A DNA stretch of 64,000 bases from Isoetes taiwanensis (lineage: Eukaryota; Streptophyta; Lycopodiopsida; Isoetales; Isoetaceae). The notes below the pieces were generated by a model that was not told the DNA's origin, made no database searches, and was given only the letters and a program-made list of their open reading frames with translations. A program made the position numbers and the translations under genes. The stretch lies in the NCBI GenBank assembly GCA_021234155.1, contig JAJEKV010000318.1, positions 1 through 64,000 of the forward strand. The letters run 5' to 3'. This document shows, one piece after another, positions 1-12,343 of the stretch (the stretch's first letter is position 1; each line of letters opens with the position of its first letter).

Positions 1-3000
1 CCACAATCTTCCAACTCAATTGATGCTGTCATTTCTAAGGTACTACCACAAACTCCCAAGTGCTTTGTCCGGCACCACCACAGACATCCCCTCACGAACT
101 TCCAGCTACCGGACTTCTTTGGGAATAAATCTATCGCTACCTTTCAGGATAGGCGGGTTTACCAAACCTTTTGCCAAAATTACAACTTTGGGAACATCAA
201 ATGGTGAATGTCCTTATCAAAAAAGGTAGGTACAGGGGACTTAAATGCACCAAAAAAATCGGATGGAGCTACCTCCATGCATACCAATCATGGAATTGGT
301 CATATCATACGATTGATAATTCAAATAGCTATCATAAGGATGCAGCGGAAACTATGGGTTTTATGATAATTCCAAACCTCAAAATGAGTGGAAAAGAATC
401 AATGGTAGTACAAGAAGAATTGAGACGGAGAGGAAGCAGAAAACAAGTGCCACAAAATTACGCAAGCCCCTCGGTCTCAACTCACCAACAACACATCTCT
501 CCCTATCAAACCGGTTGGAATTAAGGTTTTAAACAAAGGTATCTTCATCAAAAAACCCTCCTTGAGGTTGGATTGAAAAAGGAGAGTGTGCAAAATGATC
601 GAGCTCATAACAAAGCTCACGAGCCTTCTCAATTTCCTATAATCAGTAAGGCAAATATTGACCCACAATATAACCTTGCTAAGCGGGGAAAGGCAAAGCT
701 CTGAATTGCGAAAAAGATTGATTTGCACAAAACTTTATCGGTATTATCTGAGGACTCGGGGAAACTTACAAGTGTCCATTCTAAAGGCACATAGAATTGC
801 ATGCTCAAAAGAACACTTGATTCGAAAAAACAAATACGAGTCAGATTATGTGGTTTCATTAATTAATGAAAAAGGTACTACCAAGCACAAGGATTTGCAA
901 GTCCAGACTCCTCCAGACCTCAACAGTGGTTCCTTGGCTAATCTCTCAACAGTGGATGGATCTCAAAACATTGCTCTTGTTAAGGAAAACAAACACGAAG
1001 AAGATTCGCATGTGATATTGACGAAACCACGAAATGCTCAAATACTTATCGCGGTGTTATCACAAATTCGAAGATTATCTTGTGACCCGGGGAAATTGAT
1101 CCTAACTCACCCTCAAACATCTCCTCGAAGTTTTGCCTCAAACCTCCACTCTCCACACTTCCCCTTCTGAATCTTCCATGCCTATTTCATTTCCATCTCC
1201 ATCACCACTACCTCCTCCAAATGATATCCACTTGCTTCATGTTGACCTGCTTGACCTTACTCAAACTGTTTCCTCACCCTCGAATGCCACCATCTCCCGA
1301 GATGGCTCTGCAACTTGACAAGTGGTTGTGCACGTAAGTGATGCCTGCGCGCGGTGTAGAGGATGTAGATAGTGTCGGGGGATATCTGAGGAAATAGAGG
1401 TAGGTAGTATCATGGACATATCGACCTCTGGGAAAAGTACGCTACATGATGAGGTTACAGCGGTTGGTCTAGTTCAGCAAGCTCCACATGACTCAACAAC
1501 AACGAAGCTCAACGGTTTGGATCTGCGGATTCTACACAACATGATCACATCATTTCGGGGCAAGATCTTTCCTTAACAAACCTTGCATTTGATTCTAGTA
1601 ATAAAAATTGTAAGTTAAACATCCTGAATGATGCTACCACAAACATCAGCCCTACTGATTCAAACTCTGCTAATGAAGATTGCTGTGAGTCAAAGTTTTG
1701 GAGTTGCCCCCATCATGCAGAGAATCATGATCCCATAAACCACGGTGACCTGCGGATGGCGACCCGAATCAGACAAGGAGAATACTTTTAAATACTATCA
1801 ACACCCTTTGGAAACACTTTGGGATGATGATGTCTACCTCACATCCAATCAAAAATGTGCTAGCATAGCTTAAAGTCTAATATCAAAAAGGCTAAGAAGA
1901 AGAAAACTCAAGAGCACCTTCTTCCTCCAACCTCTACAGCTAACACAAGGCTAAGATCCAGAAAAGATACTTAGGCACCCTTCTCTTCTGCTTCTTTTCA
2001 TAAATTTACTCTCCATGAAGATTCTCAGCTGGAATCTCAGGGGAATAAAAGGCTTCTTAAAAGCCAACTTTCTACCATTAAGGATGACAATGATGTCACT
2101 CTAGATGATCAGAAAGAGATATCTAACTACTTTTGCTCCAAGTATGCTACAATCTTTTCCCAACCCTATTGATACCCCTACTCAAGCGGGAAGCCAAATC
2201 ATTTTTCGGATATGATTATCAATAATGGTCTTCCGCGGTGAGGTATGTGATGTCTAATGCTCACGGAAGCTATCCCCTCCATTGAAGAAATTTTTACTAC
2301 TCTCAAAAGTATTGCCAAAGGGAAAAGTCCTGGCCCAGATGGCCTTCCACCCGAATTTTATCTTAAATTCTGGGACATAATTAAAGATGACTTCATGTTT
2401 ATGATTAAAGGCTTCTGGAATTCAAACCACTTGCACTTTTGCTCTTTCTGCTGGACTTATCACTTTGATTCCAAAAGTTGACAATCCTCAATCCTTCTAC
2501 GATTGGAGGCCAATATCCTTGACAAATTCTACTTATAAAGTTTGTGCAAAAATTATTGCCAAAAGGGGTCAAAACTCACCAGGGGAAGTTATTAGCTCAA
2601 TCAATGCATTCCTCCCAAATAGATTCATCCTAGATAACTACATTCTTTGCCATGGAGGGTTTGCATTGGAACAAGCTGACTAATCGGGGTGCATTCTATT
2701 AAACCCTAGATTTTCAAAGGCTTTTGATGCGATTCGGATGGGATTTTTAAAATTCTCTCTCGGAAACTTGGCTTCACCACAAGATCATCGGTGATCACGG
2801 GGCTTAACTCGAGTCCCAATCCTTTGTGCTCATTAATGGATCTCGGGACAATTCTTCCCCTTGCTAGAGGTGTCGGACAAGGGTGCCCCTTAGCACCATA
2901 TTTATTTCTAAATTGTTCTTTTGAAATGTTAACTAGAGTTATCACCCATCTCCAATCAACTAGACATATTGTTGGTCTAAATTTGCGGAACAACATCACA

Positions 3001-5564
3001 AATCTATCAATCCTTCAATATCTGATGACTCCTTCGGTTTCCTCAAAAATGACTTGAATATTATTCAAACTTTCTGCCAGACTATTCATAACTTTGGTTA
3101 CGCCTCACGGTATTCACTGAATAGAAATAAATGTACTATCATTGGGGACTTCAACCACGGATAACATTCGCGGCATTAAATGTATGGCCCGACTTTGAGA
3201 CAACTCAACTTCTTGGCATGTCCCTCTCTCTCAATCCTAGTCTCAAATGTCTTTGGAATCCCATTGTAGAAAGGATTAGAAAGAAACTTGGTAATTATAG
3301 CAATTGTCTCTCTTTGGCGGGGAGAACTCTAATTGCAAACTCGTATTTGCGACCTCCACATTTATTTCTCATACACTCGGCTCCCAAATGCATTTTATCT
3401 GCTTGATTGAGAGAATAGTGAGAAATTTCATATGGGGGAAAGCATCATATGGTTAATTGGTCTTCAATTACAGTAAAATTCAAGGTGGTTTGGGCTGCAA
3501 AATATTGTCTTGCAAAGTTATGCCTTGGCGGGAGTAAGTACATCACGGAAGTCATTATTCTTAAATAATAATCTGCCTCAATCTTTATCACTTCTTGCGG
3601 CTTTCTATTAGCCATCCAAAGCATCACTCATCCATCTCTCATAATTTCCCTCATTAGAGCTTTCACAACTCGCAGCTTTGCCGCTATATTTCTCCACTCA
3701 TGAGAAACATGATTATTGCACGGAACAAGGTTCATCGGACTTTCATCATTCCAATCGGAAAAGCGAGTCCATCGGCACTAATATTTTCTGGAATCCCAAT
3801 TTCTCTAGAGATCACTCTACTCCTCTTGCCATGGGACATAAAAGTTCTACAGAAATGGAAAGATAATAATATTCTCACTCTTGGTGATCTCTGGGATCAA
3901 AGGCCGGATGGATTACGGACTACTTTGAAGCACAAAATCGGAGGAAGTTCTTGATGGGAACTCTATTTAGATATATTATGCACAAGGTCCATACAATCAA
4001 TCTTACGGATAATCCCATTATCAGCGATTGGACCCTATTTGACAAACCAAGTTATAGTGTCTCAAAAGTCTACGGATATTTAAACAAATCACATGTGCCT
4101 TCAAAGGCTAAATTGTATTGGGGTTTCTCGGATGGCGAAACCGGACTCTTCACAAACATTTGGCATTCCTATCTGCCCCCAAAGATCTCTTACTTTGTTT
4201 GGCTTCTAGCAAACAAGAGTTTACCAATTTGGAAATGCTCTCTAGGCACTCAAATCATCTCACTCATCTATTGATGCAAATTGCCCTCTTGGATGTGGTA
4301 GCGTGGAAAACTTTTGAGCATATCTTTGGTTGTGTCAAGCTCACCTTCTTACGGCTTTGGTTTGAAGATACCTTCAAAATTTTATGTCCTGCTACTGTTG
4401 GATTTCATGATGAATGATGATGCTTTCACAAACTCTTTATGCTTCATTGCTTTATGGAATGTATGGAAACATAGAAATAGATGTCATCATGGGAGAAAAA
4501 GAATATATATTCCTTTGGATAAAAACACAAGTTATATCGACATTCAAATGCAACTAGTAGTCGGATGCATGTAGATAGAGATTCTGTGGATAACAAAGTG
4601 GCATAACATTGGTCATTTCATAGGCTTCTATCATTTGTTTAAATTAAATTGCAATCTTTGCACTTCTACGACAATGATTGTCCTTTTGCTAGATTACATG
4701 ATGAGTCTTAGCGAGATTTTAACACATCGGATTGAGCGGTGAGCATACACTTTTCCCTTCATGATATTGATTACACACGGATGATGGATTATGGGCCGGG
4801 CCTAGTCGGAGGCATCACAAACATTGACATTCACGATATCGGACCATGAAATTGATTGGGCAATAGAGTTTTTCGAGAGGCACACTTAATGGTGCAATTA
4901 TGGTGGTTCATGGAAAGTAATAGCGAGAAGGATAGCCGGAGACCCGGCAATTTGAATACTCTGAGACAACTATATTACCATCACGGATGTTTGGCGGGGC
5001 GCTTATGTACACTCATCATCACGATGTCCACAACCAATCTTGTGAGACTAATTCAAAGAGCTAAAGCGGGAAATGGTAACACTCTCATTTTGCCTTTGAT
5101 TTCCAGCCAAAATTTGACTACCTTCACTCATATCATTTTCTATCAATATCCCACCAAATCCCAATTCACGAACTACAATCCTAACATCCCATCTCCATGA
5201 TCCTCTTCACATCTCTTCATCCTCCCATTAGAATCCAAAAACATCATTACCGGGATCTACATGTTTTCTACATGATTTTTTGTCTACATATTGCCCTCTG
5301 ATTAACTCAATTTCGGGTTTCTCCATTGGTTTAATTGATGCGACGACGCTGCGGGTTCCCACCTTTCAAATGGCGGGTCAAGGACTTCTTAATCTCAAGC
5401 ACTTTTGCTATTTACATAGCATGGCATTCACTTATGTCTATTTTGTTTATTTTGTTTTTCATGCTTAATGTTGAGTAGTCAACTACATGGCTCACTCACA
5501 TCATTGTACCTTTTTTCTATAATTAATGAAAAAAAAAACCCCATTCTCTCAAAAAAAAAAAAAA
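1..5564 (+). mobile_element. Decayed L1-type LINE retrotransposon
   Basis: A non-LTR retrotransposon that ends in an A-run at about 5,551-5,564, preceded by CCCCATTCTCTC. The second ORF is recognisable from 2,015 (see the next entry). The first 2 kb carries only short, broken frames of low complexity. I take it as the ORF1 and leader part because of its position, but I see no zinc knuckle or RNA-binding motif there, so that assignment is weak. The 3' end abuts minus-strand gypsy sequence, so the LINE probably inserted into that older element. The same tail motif (CCCCGTTCTCTC followed by A) recurs at 53,586-53,603 on an independent insertion, which suggests one LINE family supplied both tails. 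The 5' end lies at or beyond the window edge. Confidence 0.7.
2015..4420 (+). pseudogene. LINE ORF2 (endonuclease remnant, reverse transcriptase, zinc-binding tail), broken
   Basis: It starts with MKILSWNLRGIKGF, the usual opening of plant L1 apurinic endonucleases. About 17-23 codons later the sequence jumps to the linker before the reverse transcriptase (KDDNDVTLDDQKEISNYF), so nearly all of the endonuclease is missing. RT motifs follow in order: KSPGPDGLPPEFYLKFWD near 2,320-2,390, a WRPISL block near 2,505-2,520, GVGQGCPLAPYLF near 2,870-2,905, and RKKLGNYSNCLSLAGRTL near 3,280-3,330. The zf-RVT region is at 4,180-4,340 (PPKISYFVWLL, then a CPLGC...EHIFGC pattern). I could not find the YADD catalytic box in an open frame. 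Several stops and frameshifts interrupt it. In life the protein nicks DNA and reverse-transcribes the LINE RNA at the target; this copy cannot. Confidence 0.85.
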
Positions 5565-7150
5565 TGGTTGGATTATTGCTATAGAAAGAGAACAAAGCGC
5601 ATAGCGCCTACTTAAAAGCATCAACTACAACTTTCTCTTTAGCGGGACGATAATCCTTGAGAAATCATATTCTTTGCATAAAAGCAACCCATTTCAATTG
5701 CCTTTCAGATAATGTTTTTACGTGAAACAATGTGCCTAATGCTTTGGTGGTAGGTCAAAATATGAGCTGATGACCCTAAAAGATAGTGTCGCCACACTTT
5801 CAAAGCATGAATGACGACCCGAAATTCCTTATCATAAATAATATATCTACTTTTGGGTATTGTCGAGGAAAACTTGGGCTTTCATAAGCAATAGGATGGC
5901 CATCGCATCAAAAGCTGCTGACAAGTGCTTACGGCTATTTATCCGGATGCTTGGAATAACTTGCGGGCCAAGCATTTCATTTAGCATCGGGATGGTTGTT
6001 GTGGTCCATCACAGGCCTTGAGAAGGCGTGTATCTTCGGGGTTTGGATATTTCTCCTGCCCGGTTGTCCTCGGGGCGCACAAGCTAGAATCGCTAAGGCA
6101 TACCATTGTTCAACCGCTTGCTCACATTGGCAGCGGCAGTTGATATGTTGAGTCCTATTTGAGTGTTGTCTTATGCATAGGCTGGTGGTTCTACTCGATT
6201 GGATCATGATTATCCTACGAGACTTTATTCCTTCCTCTGCATTTGTATTTTTGCTTTTGGTTTGGAGTTTCAATAAAGTTTGTCGTTCTTCAAAAAAAAA
6301 ACTGCGTGAGCCATACCACTTGCATCAACACATAACAAAGGTAGACCAAACTTTGGCAAAAGCCTTGAGCGAGGGAGGATTAACCATGGCATCCTTTAAA
6401 ACTTGAAAAGCAAGCCCGATGATTATGATTCCATTGGAAAGGAACATCTTGTCGTAGCAACAAATATAAATCTGAAGCTAAGCGAGCAAAATTACGGTAC
6501 AAACTTCCTATAATAGCTGCATAAGCCCGAGAAAGGAGCATAATCGGCGGCTGGTGAAAGTAGGTACATGCCAATCCACGATTGCTTGTACCTTCTTGGG
6601 ATCAACTTTAAGACCCTCAGGCGCCAAACAATATGACCCAAATATTCAATTTCAGATTGGAAAAAGATACTTTTCTTAGGATTAAGAGTAATAGACTCCT
6701 CCTTAACGACGGAAAACCTCCCACAAATGCAAGTAATGATCTTAGGACTTACTAAAAACTAATATGTCATCAAAAGAACACGACAACATAAGCGCCATAC
6801 ACATCTTCAAATATTAGCTCCATTAGCCCTCGCAAAAAAAAGGTGGCACATTTGTAAGTCAAATGGCATGACCAAAACTCATAATGTCAAAGGTTGTCCA
6901 AAATGTTGCCTTATGAACATCTTGAACCTTAAGTTGCCAATACACGACTTAAGATCAAAGGCGTCTAAAACATGTGGCACCTTGGAGTTGATCAAACAAA
7001 TCATCCGCCCTTGGTATAGGAAAGCAGATTCTTTATGGTTATCTTATTCAAAGCGATAATCTATACACATCGCCGGGAATTATCTTTTTTTCTTAACCAA
7101 CAAGGCGGGAACACCAAAAGGTGAAGAACTATGGCGGATCAATTCAACTT
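5565..7150 (-). pseudogene. Ty3/gypsy reverse transcriptase and RNase H, interrupted
   Basis: Conserved gypsy RT blocks can be followed through several frames on the minus strand: GVPALLVKKK near 7,100, MCIDYR near 7,060, VMPF near 6,870, FDDILVFSKS near 6,760, then VDPKKVQAIVDWHVP near 6,600-6,560 and SFLGLCSYYRKF near 6,550-6,500. RNase H follows with FQWN and AFQVLKDAM near 6,440-6,380, then a CxDASGMAHA-like block that is cut at 6,301 by the nested retroposon. It resumes at about 5,916 with DGHPIAYESPSFPRQYPK and ends near SERQLKWVAFMQRI. The catalytic FDD is present but the reading frame is broken many times. No integrase is seen. Confidence 0.85.
5917..6301 (+). mobile_element. Short retroposon 3' end nested in gypsy RNase H
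   Basis: About 385 bases split the RNase H coding sequence, which is continuous on either side once they are removed. The insert ends with an AATAAAG signal, GTTTGTCGTTCTTC and an A-run at 6,293-6,301. CTGC is present on both sides and may be part of a short target duplication. It has no recognisable coding domain: it could be a 5'-truncated LINE tail, a SINE or a processed transcript. The insertion itself is well supported, its class is not. Confidence 0.6.
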
Positions 7151-7520
7151 GAAGTAACTCTTCAAGCTGGCGCTAATCTCAACTTGTTGGCGATGCATTC
7201 TCAGATAAGGAACTTGATTAGGAGGTTCTTTCGGGGAAGAAGATCAATCTGTAGTCCTCCAAGCGTTGGGGTGGCAAAGTTTGTGGAATTTCATTTGAAA
7301 AAGACATCATCGTAATAATGCAAAAGATTGTTTGACACTCATTTAATGGGGATACATCGGACTTAGGACACAAAACCACCAAATACACAAAATGAGTTTT
7401 TATTGCCAAACATTTAAAGCTGTACAAAGCTGTTGGAATTGGGAAACAATATCATCCTTCACAAACTTGAAGGTCTTTTTACCCCCTTCCTAGGATAACA
7501 TAACAATGCACCTTTCCAAT

Positions 7521-7874
7521 CTATAAGAGGATTGATAGCCTTATGCCATACATGCCTAGAATAATATCCATACCTCCAAGGTCGGAAACCATGAAAAAAC
7601 GTTTACAAACATATCCACACAATTGAAATTCAGCGTCCTTGACCATAAATGAAGAAAGCGGAGGGGCAACATTCAAGCGAGAAGACAATTCTACATCCTT
7701 GATAAAGGAATAGAAGTTAATTTTAGTTCTTTTACCAATCGGCGAAATAAAATCAAACTCCTTTGTCAGGATCGAATAAGATATGTACTTTTGATCTTGA
7801 ATAGTAGCCCAAAATCGTAAGAGACTACTATTCTCAACAGAATCCATATCCGATTTTTCCCCGACAATAGCCAC
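7521..7874 (-). pseudogene. Ty3/gypsy aspartic protease region
   Basis: An open stretch of 117 codons ends in GGMDIILGMYGI, which resembles the conserved MDVILGMDWL block closing gypsy retropepsin domains. It overlaps the end of the gag frame in a different phase, so a frameshift separates them. The active-site D-T/S-G triad near the domain start is not clear. The retropepsin would cut the Gag-Pol precursor. The call rests on the closing block and on position between gag and RT. Confidence 0.55.
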
Positions 7875-8955
7875 CTTCTTCCCTTTCCCATCTCCTCGAA
7901 CAGATTACTTTCTTACTTTTGTCCTCTTTCTTAGTCCCAGACTTAAGAATAGGTGTAGCATCCTTTCTTTCCCCTTTCTTCTTTTCCAAATAAGTAGGGC
8001 ATTCATAAAACTTATGGTCGATTGAATAATAAACAAAATACTTATTCTCCCGCATTAGCCGCTTTTTGCATGCTTGATAAGATTCTTTTGGCTCTTTGGC
8101 CCCAACAGGTTCATTATCTGTAACGTCTGTGTGCGGCCGTTTGAATGGCCCAGACCCTGGAGCAGATCCCATTGACTTATTCGAAAACCACTCGCCTCTT
8201 TCATAGAAACTTTGAGGCCATGTTGAGCATTAATGGCTTCCGTGAGGGGCCAAACCTTCCTCCTCTACTTTCTCTTGCCATCTTCGGAGCTCACCAAAGA
8301 AAGATTGGCAACTTGCGGATCGAGCTTAGCGGTACCCAGCGATGAACCCCACCCATGAGTTTTTCGGACTTCTCGATTATCATTTTTACTAAGCTGAAGT
8401 CCTTTCTTTAAAACTTCGTAGCGGCGAAAGCTCTAACAGTTTCCATGTTTTGTTGGGTCAAATTATTCCATTCAGCGATAAGATCTCTCCCAATTATGAC
8501 CCAAAAATGATTTTTGATTTGCTTTCCAAATTCCATAAAGGTAACAATAGGTTGATGTTGGCTGGTTCTTACGGATATCCGACCACCGGTCCTTTACAAC
8601 CCCATCTAGATGATGCTTTCGAAATATAAGCGAGTGTCTTCGTCATCTTAGTTTTAGCAAAATATGAATTCAAATCCAGTAGCCATGAAGTTCATCGCAT
8701 CACTAGTAGCGGCGGTATCGTTTTGAATTCAATTTTGACATTGGCACCCGTTTTGATGCCACCGTGGTGGGCGCCAGCGACTTCTTTAGCAAAGCTCCCT
8801 GGCGCTCTCAGAGAATCCAATTCTTGCAGCTCATCAATTCGAGCCTCGGCAGCTGCAAGTTTTTCCCTCATGAGCGAATTAACATGCTCTAACTCAAAAA
8901 GTTTTTCCTTGAGCTCTTCATCCTCAAAGTTAACATTGGCAGGAGAACCGGCCAT
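7834..8955 (-). pseudogene. Ty3/gypsy gag, broken
   Basis: The likely start is the Met at 8,955 (MAGSPANVNFEDEELKEK), a few bases inside the primer-binding site, as expected for gag. The first roughly 45 residues are heptad-like and rich in Glu, Leu and Lys, probably a coiled coil for capsid assembly. The far end (about 8,030-7,980) holds a zinc-knuckle-like stretch, KYFVYYSIDHKFYECP, in which the first cysteines of the CCHC pattern have become other residues. The middle (about 8,200-8,690) has no open frame, so capsid sequence is only inferred there. Gag normally packages the element RNA. Confidence 0.6.
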
Positions 8956-8966
8956 CAAAACTTGTT

Positions 8967-8978
8967 GCTCTGATACCA
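8967..8978 (-). promoter_or_regulatory. Primer-binding site for initiator tRNA-Met (gypsy element)
   Basis: The minus strand reads TGGTATCAGAGC, complementary to the 3' end of plant initiator methionine tRNA, the usual primer for plant LTR-retrotransposon minus-strand synthesis. It lies 11 bases upstream of the Met proposed as the gag start, which fixes the orientation of the element and places its 5' LTR just to the right (from about 8,980). Confidence 0.8.
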
Positions 8979-8979
8979 C

Positions 8980-9420
8980 TAAAATGGACTCTTGACGTGG
9001 CACGCTATCTCACTATCCAACCACGAGCCCTCAGCCAAGACACAGCTGCCCTTGAGCTCTCCCCCGAGCTACTATATAGCATGCATGCCCCTTTGGTCCT
9101 TCTTTGGACCAAATCACTCTTTGGACCCAAGCCCTCTTTGGACAAAAGCCCATAGAACCACATGGCCTGAAAAGGCCTAAAGCCTTTTGCCACATCCACG
9201 TCCTTGGCATATATCACCGAATGCTTGTACCAAATGGAAAAAATAAAACCTTGAAATTTCTACCAGAGTAATAGCAATCAGAGAAGATAATCCATTTGAA
9301 AGTGGTGCGAATCAAATCAAAGAAGAAGGGTTCATGAAGAAAAGAATTTTTGGTGTTTTCTAATTTCAATTGGTTGATGTGTACAACCATGTGGACAATG
9401 TTGGAATTACTTGGAGAAAA
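8980..9420 (-). mobile_element. Probable 5' LTR remnant of the gypsy element
   Basis: This stretch immediately precedes the primer-binding site on the minus strand, where the 5' LTR should be. It contains a TATA-like TATATAGT on the minus strand (near 9,071-9,079) and a short run of TTTGGAC repeats at 9,100-9,145. I have no second LTR to compare with, so its outer limit is unknown. No gene is seen here. Confidence 0.4.
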
Positions 9421-9850
9421 ATGTTTTTTTTTTGGGGGGGGGATTGGAGGGGGAAGGGAGGGGGCTTGTTAAATCAAAAGGGGGAGGAAAAAAAAGGCGA
9501 GAATAGAAAAAGGTAAAAGCGGAATAAAAAATGGGGAAAAAAAAAAGGAAAACATGAAAGGGGAAAGCGAGAAAAAGAGAAAGGGGAGGAGAAAAACAAA
9601 GGGAAAAAGAAAAATGGAAAAAAGGGATGGAAAAACAAGGAAGATAAGATAAGATAAGATAAGATAAGATAAGATAAGATAAGATAAGAAAGAAAAGAAC
9701 AAGGAAGGGGAAAGCGAAATAAGAGAAAGCGGAAATGGAACGAAGGGAAATGGGAAAATTGAAAAGGAAGAGGGAAAAGGGAAATAAAAAAAAGAAAAAG
9801 CGGGGAAGGGCAAAAGTAAAAGAGAAATAAGAAGGGGAATGGAGGAAAGG
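9420..9850. repeat. Polypurine tract with (GATAA)n microsatellite
   Basis: About 430 bases are almost purely A and G on the plus strand, built from degenerate GGGAAAAGG-like words. At 9,641-9,690 a clean run of about nine AAGAT/GATAA units sits inside. Long minus-strand open frames here consist only of Phe, Ser, Pro and Leu and are products of the composition. It is the complement in character of the larger polypyrimidine tract at 39,930-41,625. Confidence 0.85.
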
Positions 9851-10039
9851 TGGTTGAATGCTCTTCGTTTGCTCCACTATATCATTTATAGTTAGTATCC
9901 TATGCCCAAGAATGCTAGACACCATTTCTAGTATGTCCATAATATATAATTGTAATAGGATTTATAGTTTTGCTTAAGGTTGTACAAGTGGAAGCTTCAA
10001 AATTATTAGGAAGGCAGCAGTCATTTCTAGAAACTGCTA

Positions 10040-10390
10040 TTGGAGGTTTTGGAAGGTCATGCTTCTTCTAGTTCCTAATTGCCTCAATCTGTCTCACAAA
10101 TTGTCTTGGAGGAAAAGTGTCAAAAGCTTTTGCAAAATCAATAACTATGCAGTACAGGTCATCAAGTCCACAAAGTGAAAATATGATCTATGGTGGAGTG
10201 ACGGGGCCATAATCCTGCCTACATGAGAGCTCGTACCTCCACTTCCTCTGCCCACATTATCAACTATTGTTCGAGAATGTCAGTCAACAACTTTGCAAAG
10301 AGCGAACTCACCAGGAAGGTGTGGTACTTGATCGGACAGTTAGGATCACCCGTCTTGTATTTAAAAAACAACTTTGCTAGTAGTCCATCG
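10040..10390 (-). pseudogene. Reverse transcriptase fragment of a second LINE type
   Basis: On the minus strand I read GDPNCPIKYHTFLVSSLFAK, then STIDHIFTL and DLYCIVIDFAKAFDTFPP. These match the RT fingers and palm motif A (the FxDFxKAFDTV block) of non-LTR elements, more like RTE or Jockey-type LINEs than the L1-type copy at 0-5.5 kb. Stops interrupt the frame and no other domain is clear around it. This is an isolated decayed fragment. Confidence 0.7.
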
Positions 10391-12340
10391 TAGAGGAAAG
10401 CATTTTCGCAATGTCGTATTAAATAATGTCGTTAGGATGGATGCCATTGGAGGCCCAACACACTTGAGCAGCTCTATAATAACTAGTGCTAGGTCCATCT
10501 GTAGGGGTATTGCTCCTCAAACTCCCGTGAGTCATAAAATTTCTTTGCAAAGGTTGTAATCCAAAAGCGCGGTTGGGGCTGCGTGATATTATTAAGCGAT
10601 GGGCATCCGAGCGGTCGCATCAATCTACCTATAGAAAAAGGAGTTGGTGGCCAGAATCCACCTCTTCATCTCTATTATCTGTACCAAGCGAATGTGAGTG
10701 ACCAGGTGAAAATCCTGCTCTACCACCCGCACGTAATCCACCACACTAGGGATACTTCTTGTTCCCTTATTCATAAGCGTAGCTTTGGATCATATTTTTG
10801 TAGTCGGTTAATTGTTTGGGCGGTTAGAAGTAATCTATAAATGAGCTAGGAGAATTGCATAGTCTTGATCATAGGAATATATTGTGTATGGTACATGATT
10901 TAGGCAAATATTATCTACGTAACTCTTGCTGGGCTTTTGAAGGTCAGCGTATGAACAATATGTTAATAGCATATGGATAGTGCCTTTTTCCTCTCTTTCT
11001 CTAAGCGCCTAGTTATCTTTCTCTCTCTAGCACTTCCTTGCATATTCTCTCCCTGGGATTAACTCCATCCTCTCTCTAGATCTTCCTTTTTTTCTTTAAG
11101 GGCTAGGGTTACTTCCATCCTCTCTCTAGATCCTCCTCCTTTTCCTTGACTCTTCCTCTGGCACTTTTGGATACTGATGATGCTTTAAACAAGTCAACTC
11201 CTCAATACCCCTTTGCTCCTCCCTCTCTACCTAGTTGCTTCAGCCATGGCAACCCCAATCATAGAGGAGTCTGACGAGCCCTAGATCACCCCACTCCAGG
11301 CCGACGTGCATGTAGATGGCACAAATACACAGTCCCCTCCACCCCAGGGCCGGCATGGCCTCGAGGCTCTTATTAGCGGAATATATAGATACCATACCCA
11401 TATGCAGACATGATGACATACACAAACTACATAACATACAACGGATATTCCTATCGGCAACAACCGCAACCCCACATAGCGGCACCGGAGAAAACATCAA
11501 AGTGCACTAGAAGTAGGCTCGGAGATGGTAGAAGATCACGGCTAGGATTGCCTCTTTGGCGGAAGAGACATATCTCCCACCAAAACTACTCAAAAACAAC
11601 TAGCTATAGAGACAACATGTTTCCACTATGGAGATGCACCTGCTTGACTAGAAAATGGCCTTTACCTAGCCCGGTTTGAGAGGCAACAAGGCATGGCGGC
11701 ATTTGCGGTCGAGATGTTAGAGGCGGCGTGATAACAATTGCTCAACGGGGCACGTGCCTTCATCGCGAGAATCGTGGCGGTTACAATACTACGTACATGA
11801 ATTGTCACGACCGGACCTTGGCTAGCGAGGGTTGCTAAGGTCACAACTACATGGGTTGAAGGCTATCGCGACATCTTGCCGGTTGCTACTCCTACTCAAG
11901 TGCCCAACAACTACCATACTAGACATGCATATGCTCCCCGTTTCGGGCAACCCCAACTAGACCCCCAATGCGGGCAACACGCAGCTCCACACATCTAGAC
12001 AATAACATTCATCAGAGCAGTGAACATTGTTTTGAGATAAAATGAACGGCACGAGAACTCAATGCACACGCATGAATAGAACAACTCGGTAAGTTTGACC
12101 CCTTGGTAGAGGATGTGCTACAGCTCTGCCCTGAAGAAACTCCCTGGCCACGCGCATTAGATGATAGAGCCCACCACGTCATGTGCCATGGCAAGCATTT
12201 GCTCCAGATGTGTGACATCTTTGACTTGGTCATTTGTAATGGTTTGGCACAATGGCCACTATTCTCGAGCTACACTGCATCTTGAAAAAACAGGGTGGGC
12301 TCGGTGCCATAGACTATGTGTTGGTAGTTGAGGCTATTTC
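10391..12340. other. No confident gene; CT-rich repeats and a possible gag-like remnant
   Basis: From 10,391 to 10,980 I see nothing recognisable beyond a possible extension of the LINE. At 11,040-11,140 a unit containing TCCATCCTCTCTCTAGAT occurs twice. At 11,610-11,700 the plus strand reads CFHYGDAPA followed by a stop, weakly like a damaged zinc knuckle, but I would not call a gene from that. The remaining open frames are short and have no domain signature. Confidence 0.35.
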
Positions 12341-12343
12341 AAT

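Larger units (their letters stand above)
5565..8981 (-). mobile_element. Ty3/gypsy LTR retrotransposon relic
   Basis: Read on the minus strand, the order is primer-binding site, gag with coiled coil and zinc knuckle, aspartic protease, reverse transcriptase and RNase H. This is the Ty3/gypsy gene order. The integrase and 3' LTR are absent: the element stops where the LINE poly-A begins at 5,565. A short retroposon is nested inside its RNase H at about 5,917-6,301. Every domain carries stops or frameshifts, so it is an old, dead copy. The nesting order is gypsy first, then the two non-LTR insertions. Confidence 0.85.

Noticed and set aside
9407-9940. 177-codon minus-strand frame with LILSYLILSYL
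   Set aside because: It is a translation of the polypurine tract and its AAGAT microsatellite.
11316-11700. Gag-like zinc-finger protein
   Set aside because: Only CFHYGDAPA can be read, with a stop immediately after and no second knuckle or capsid region.
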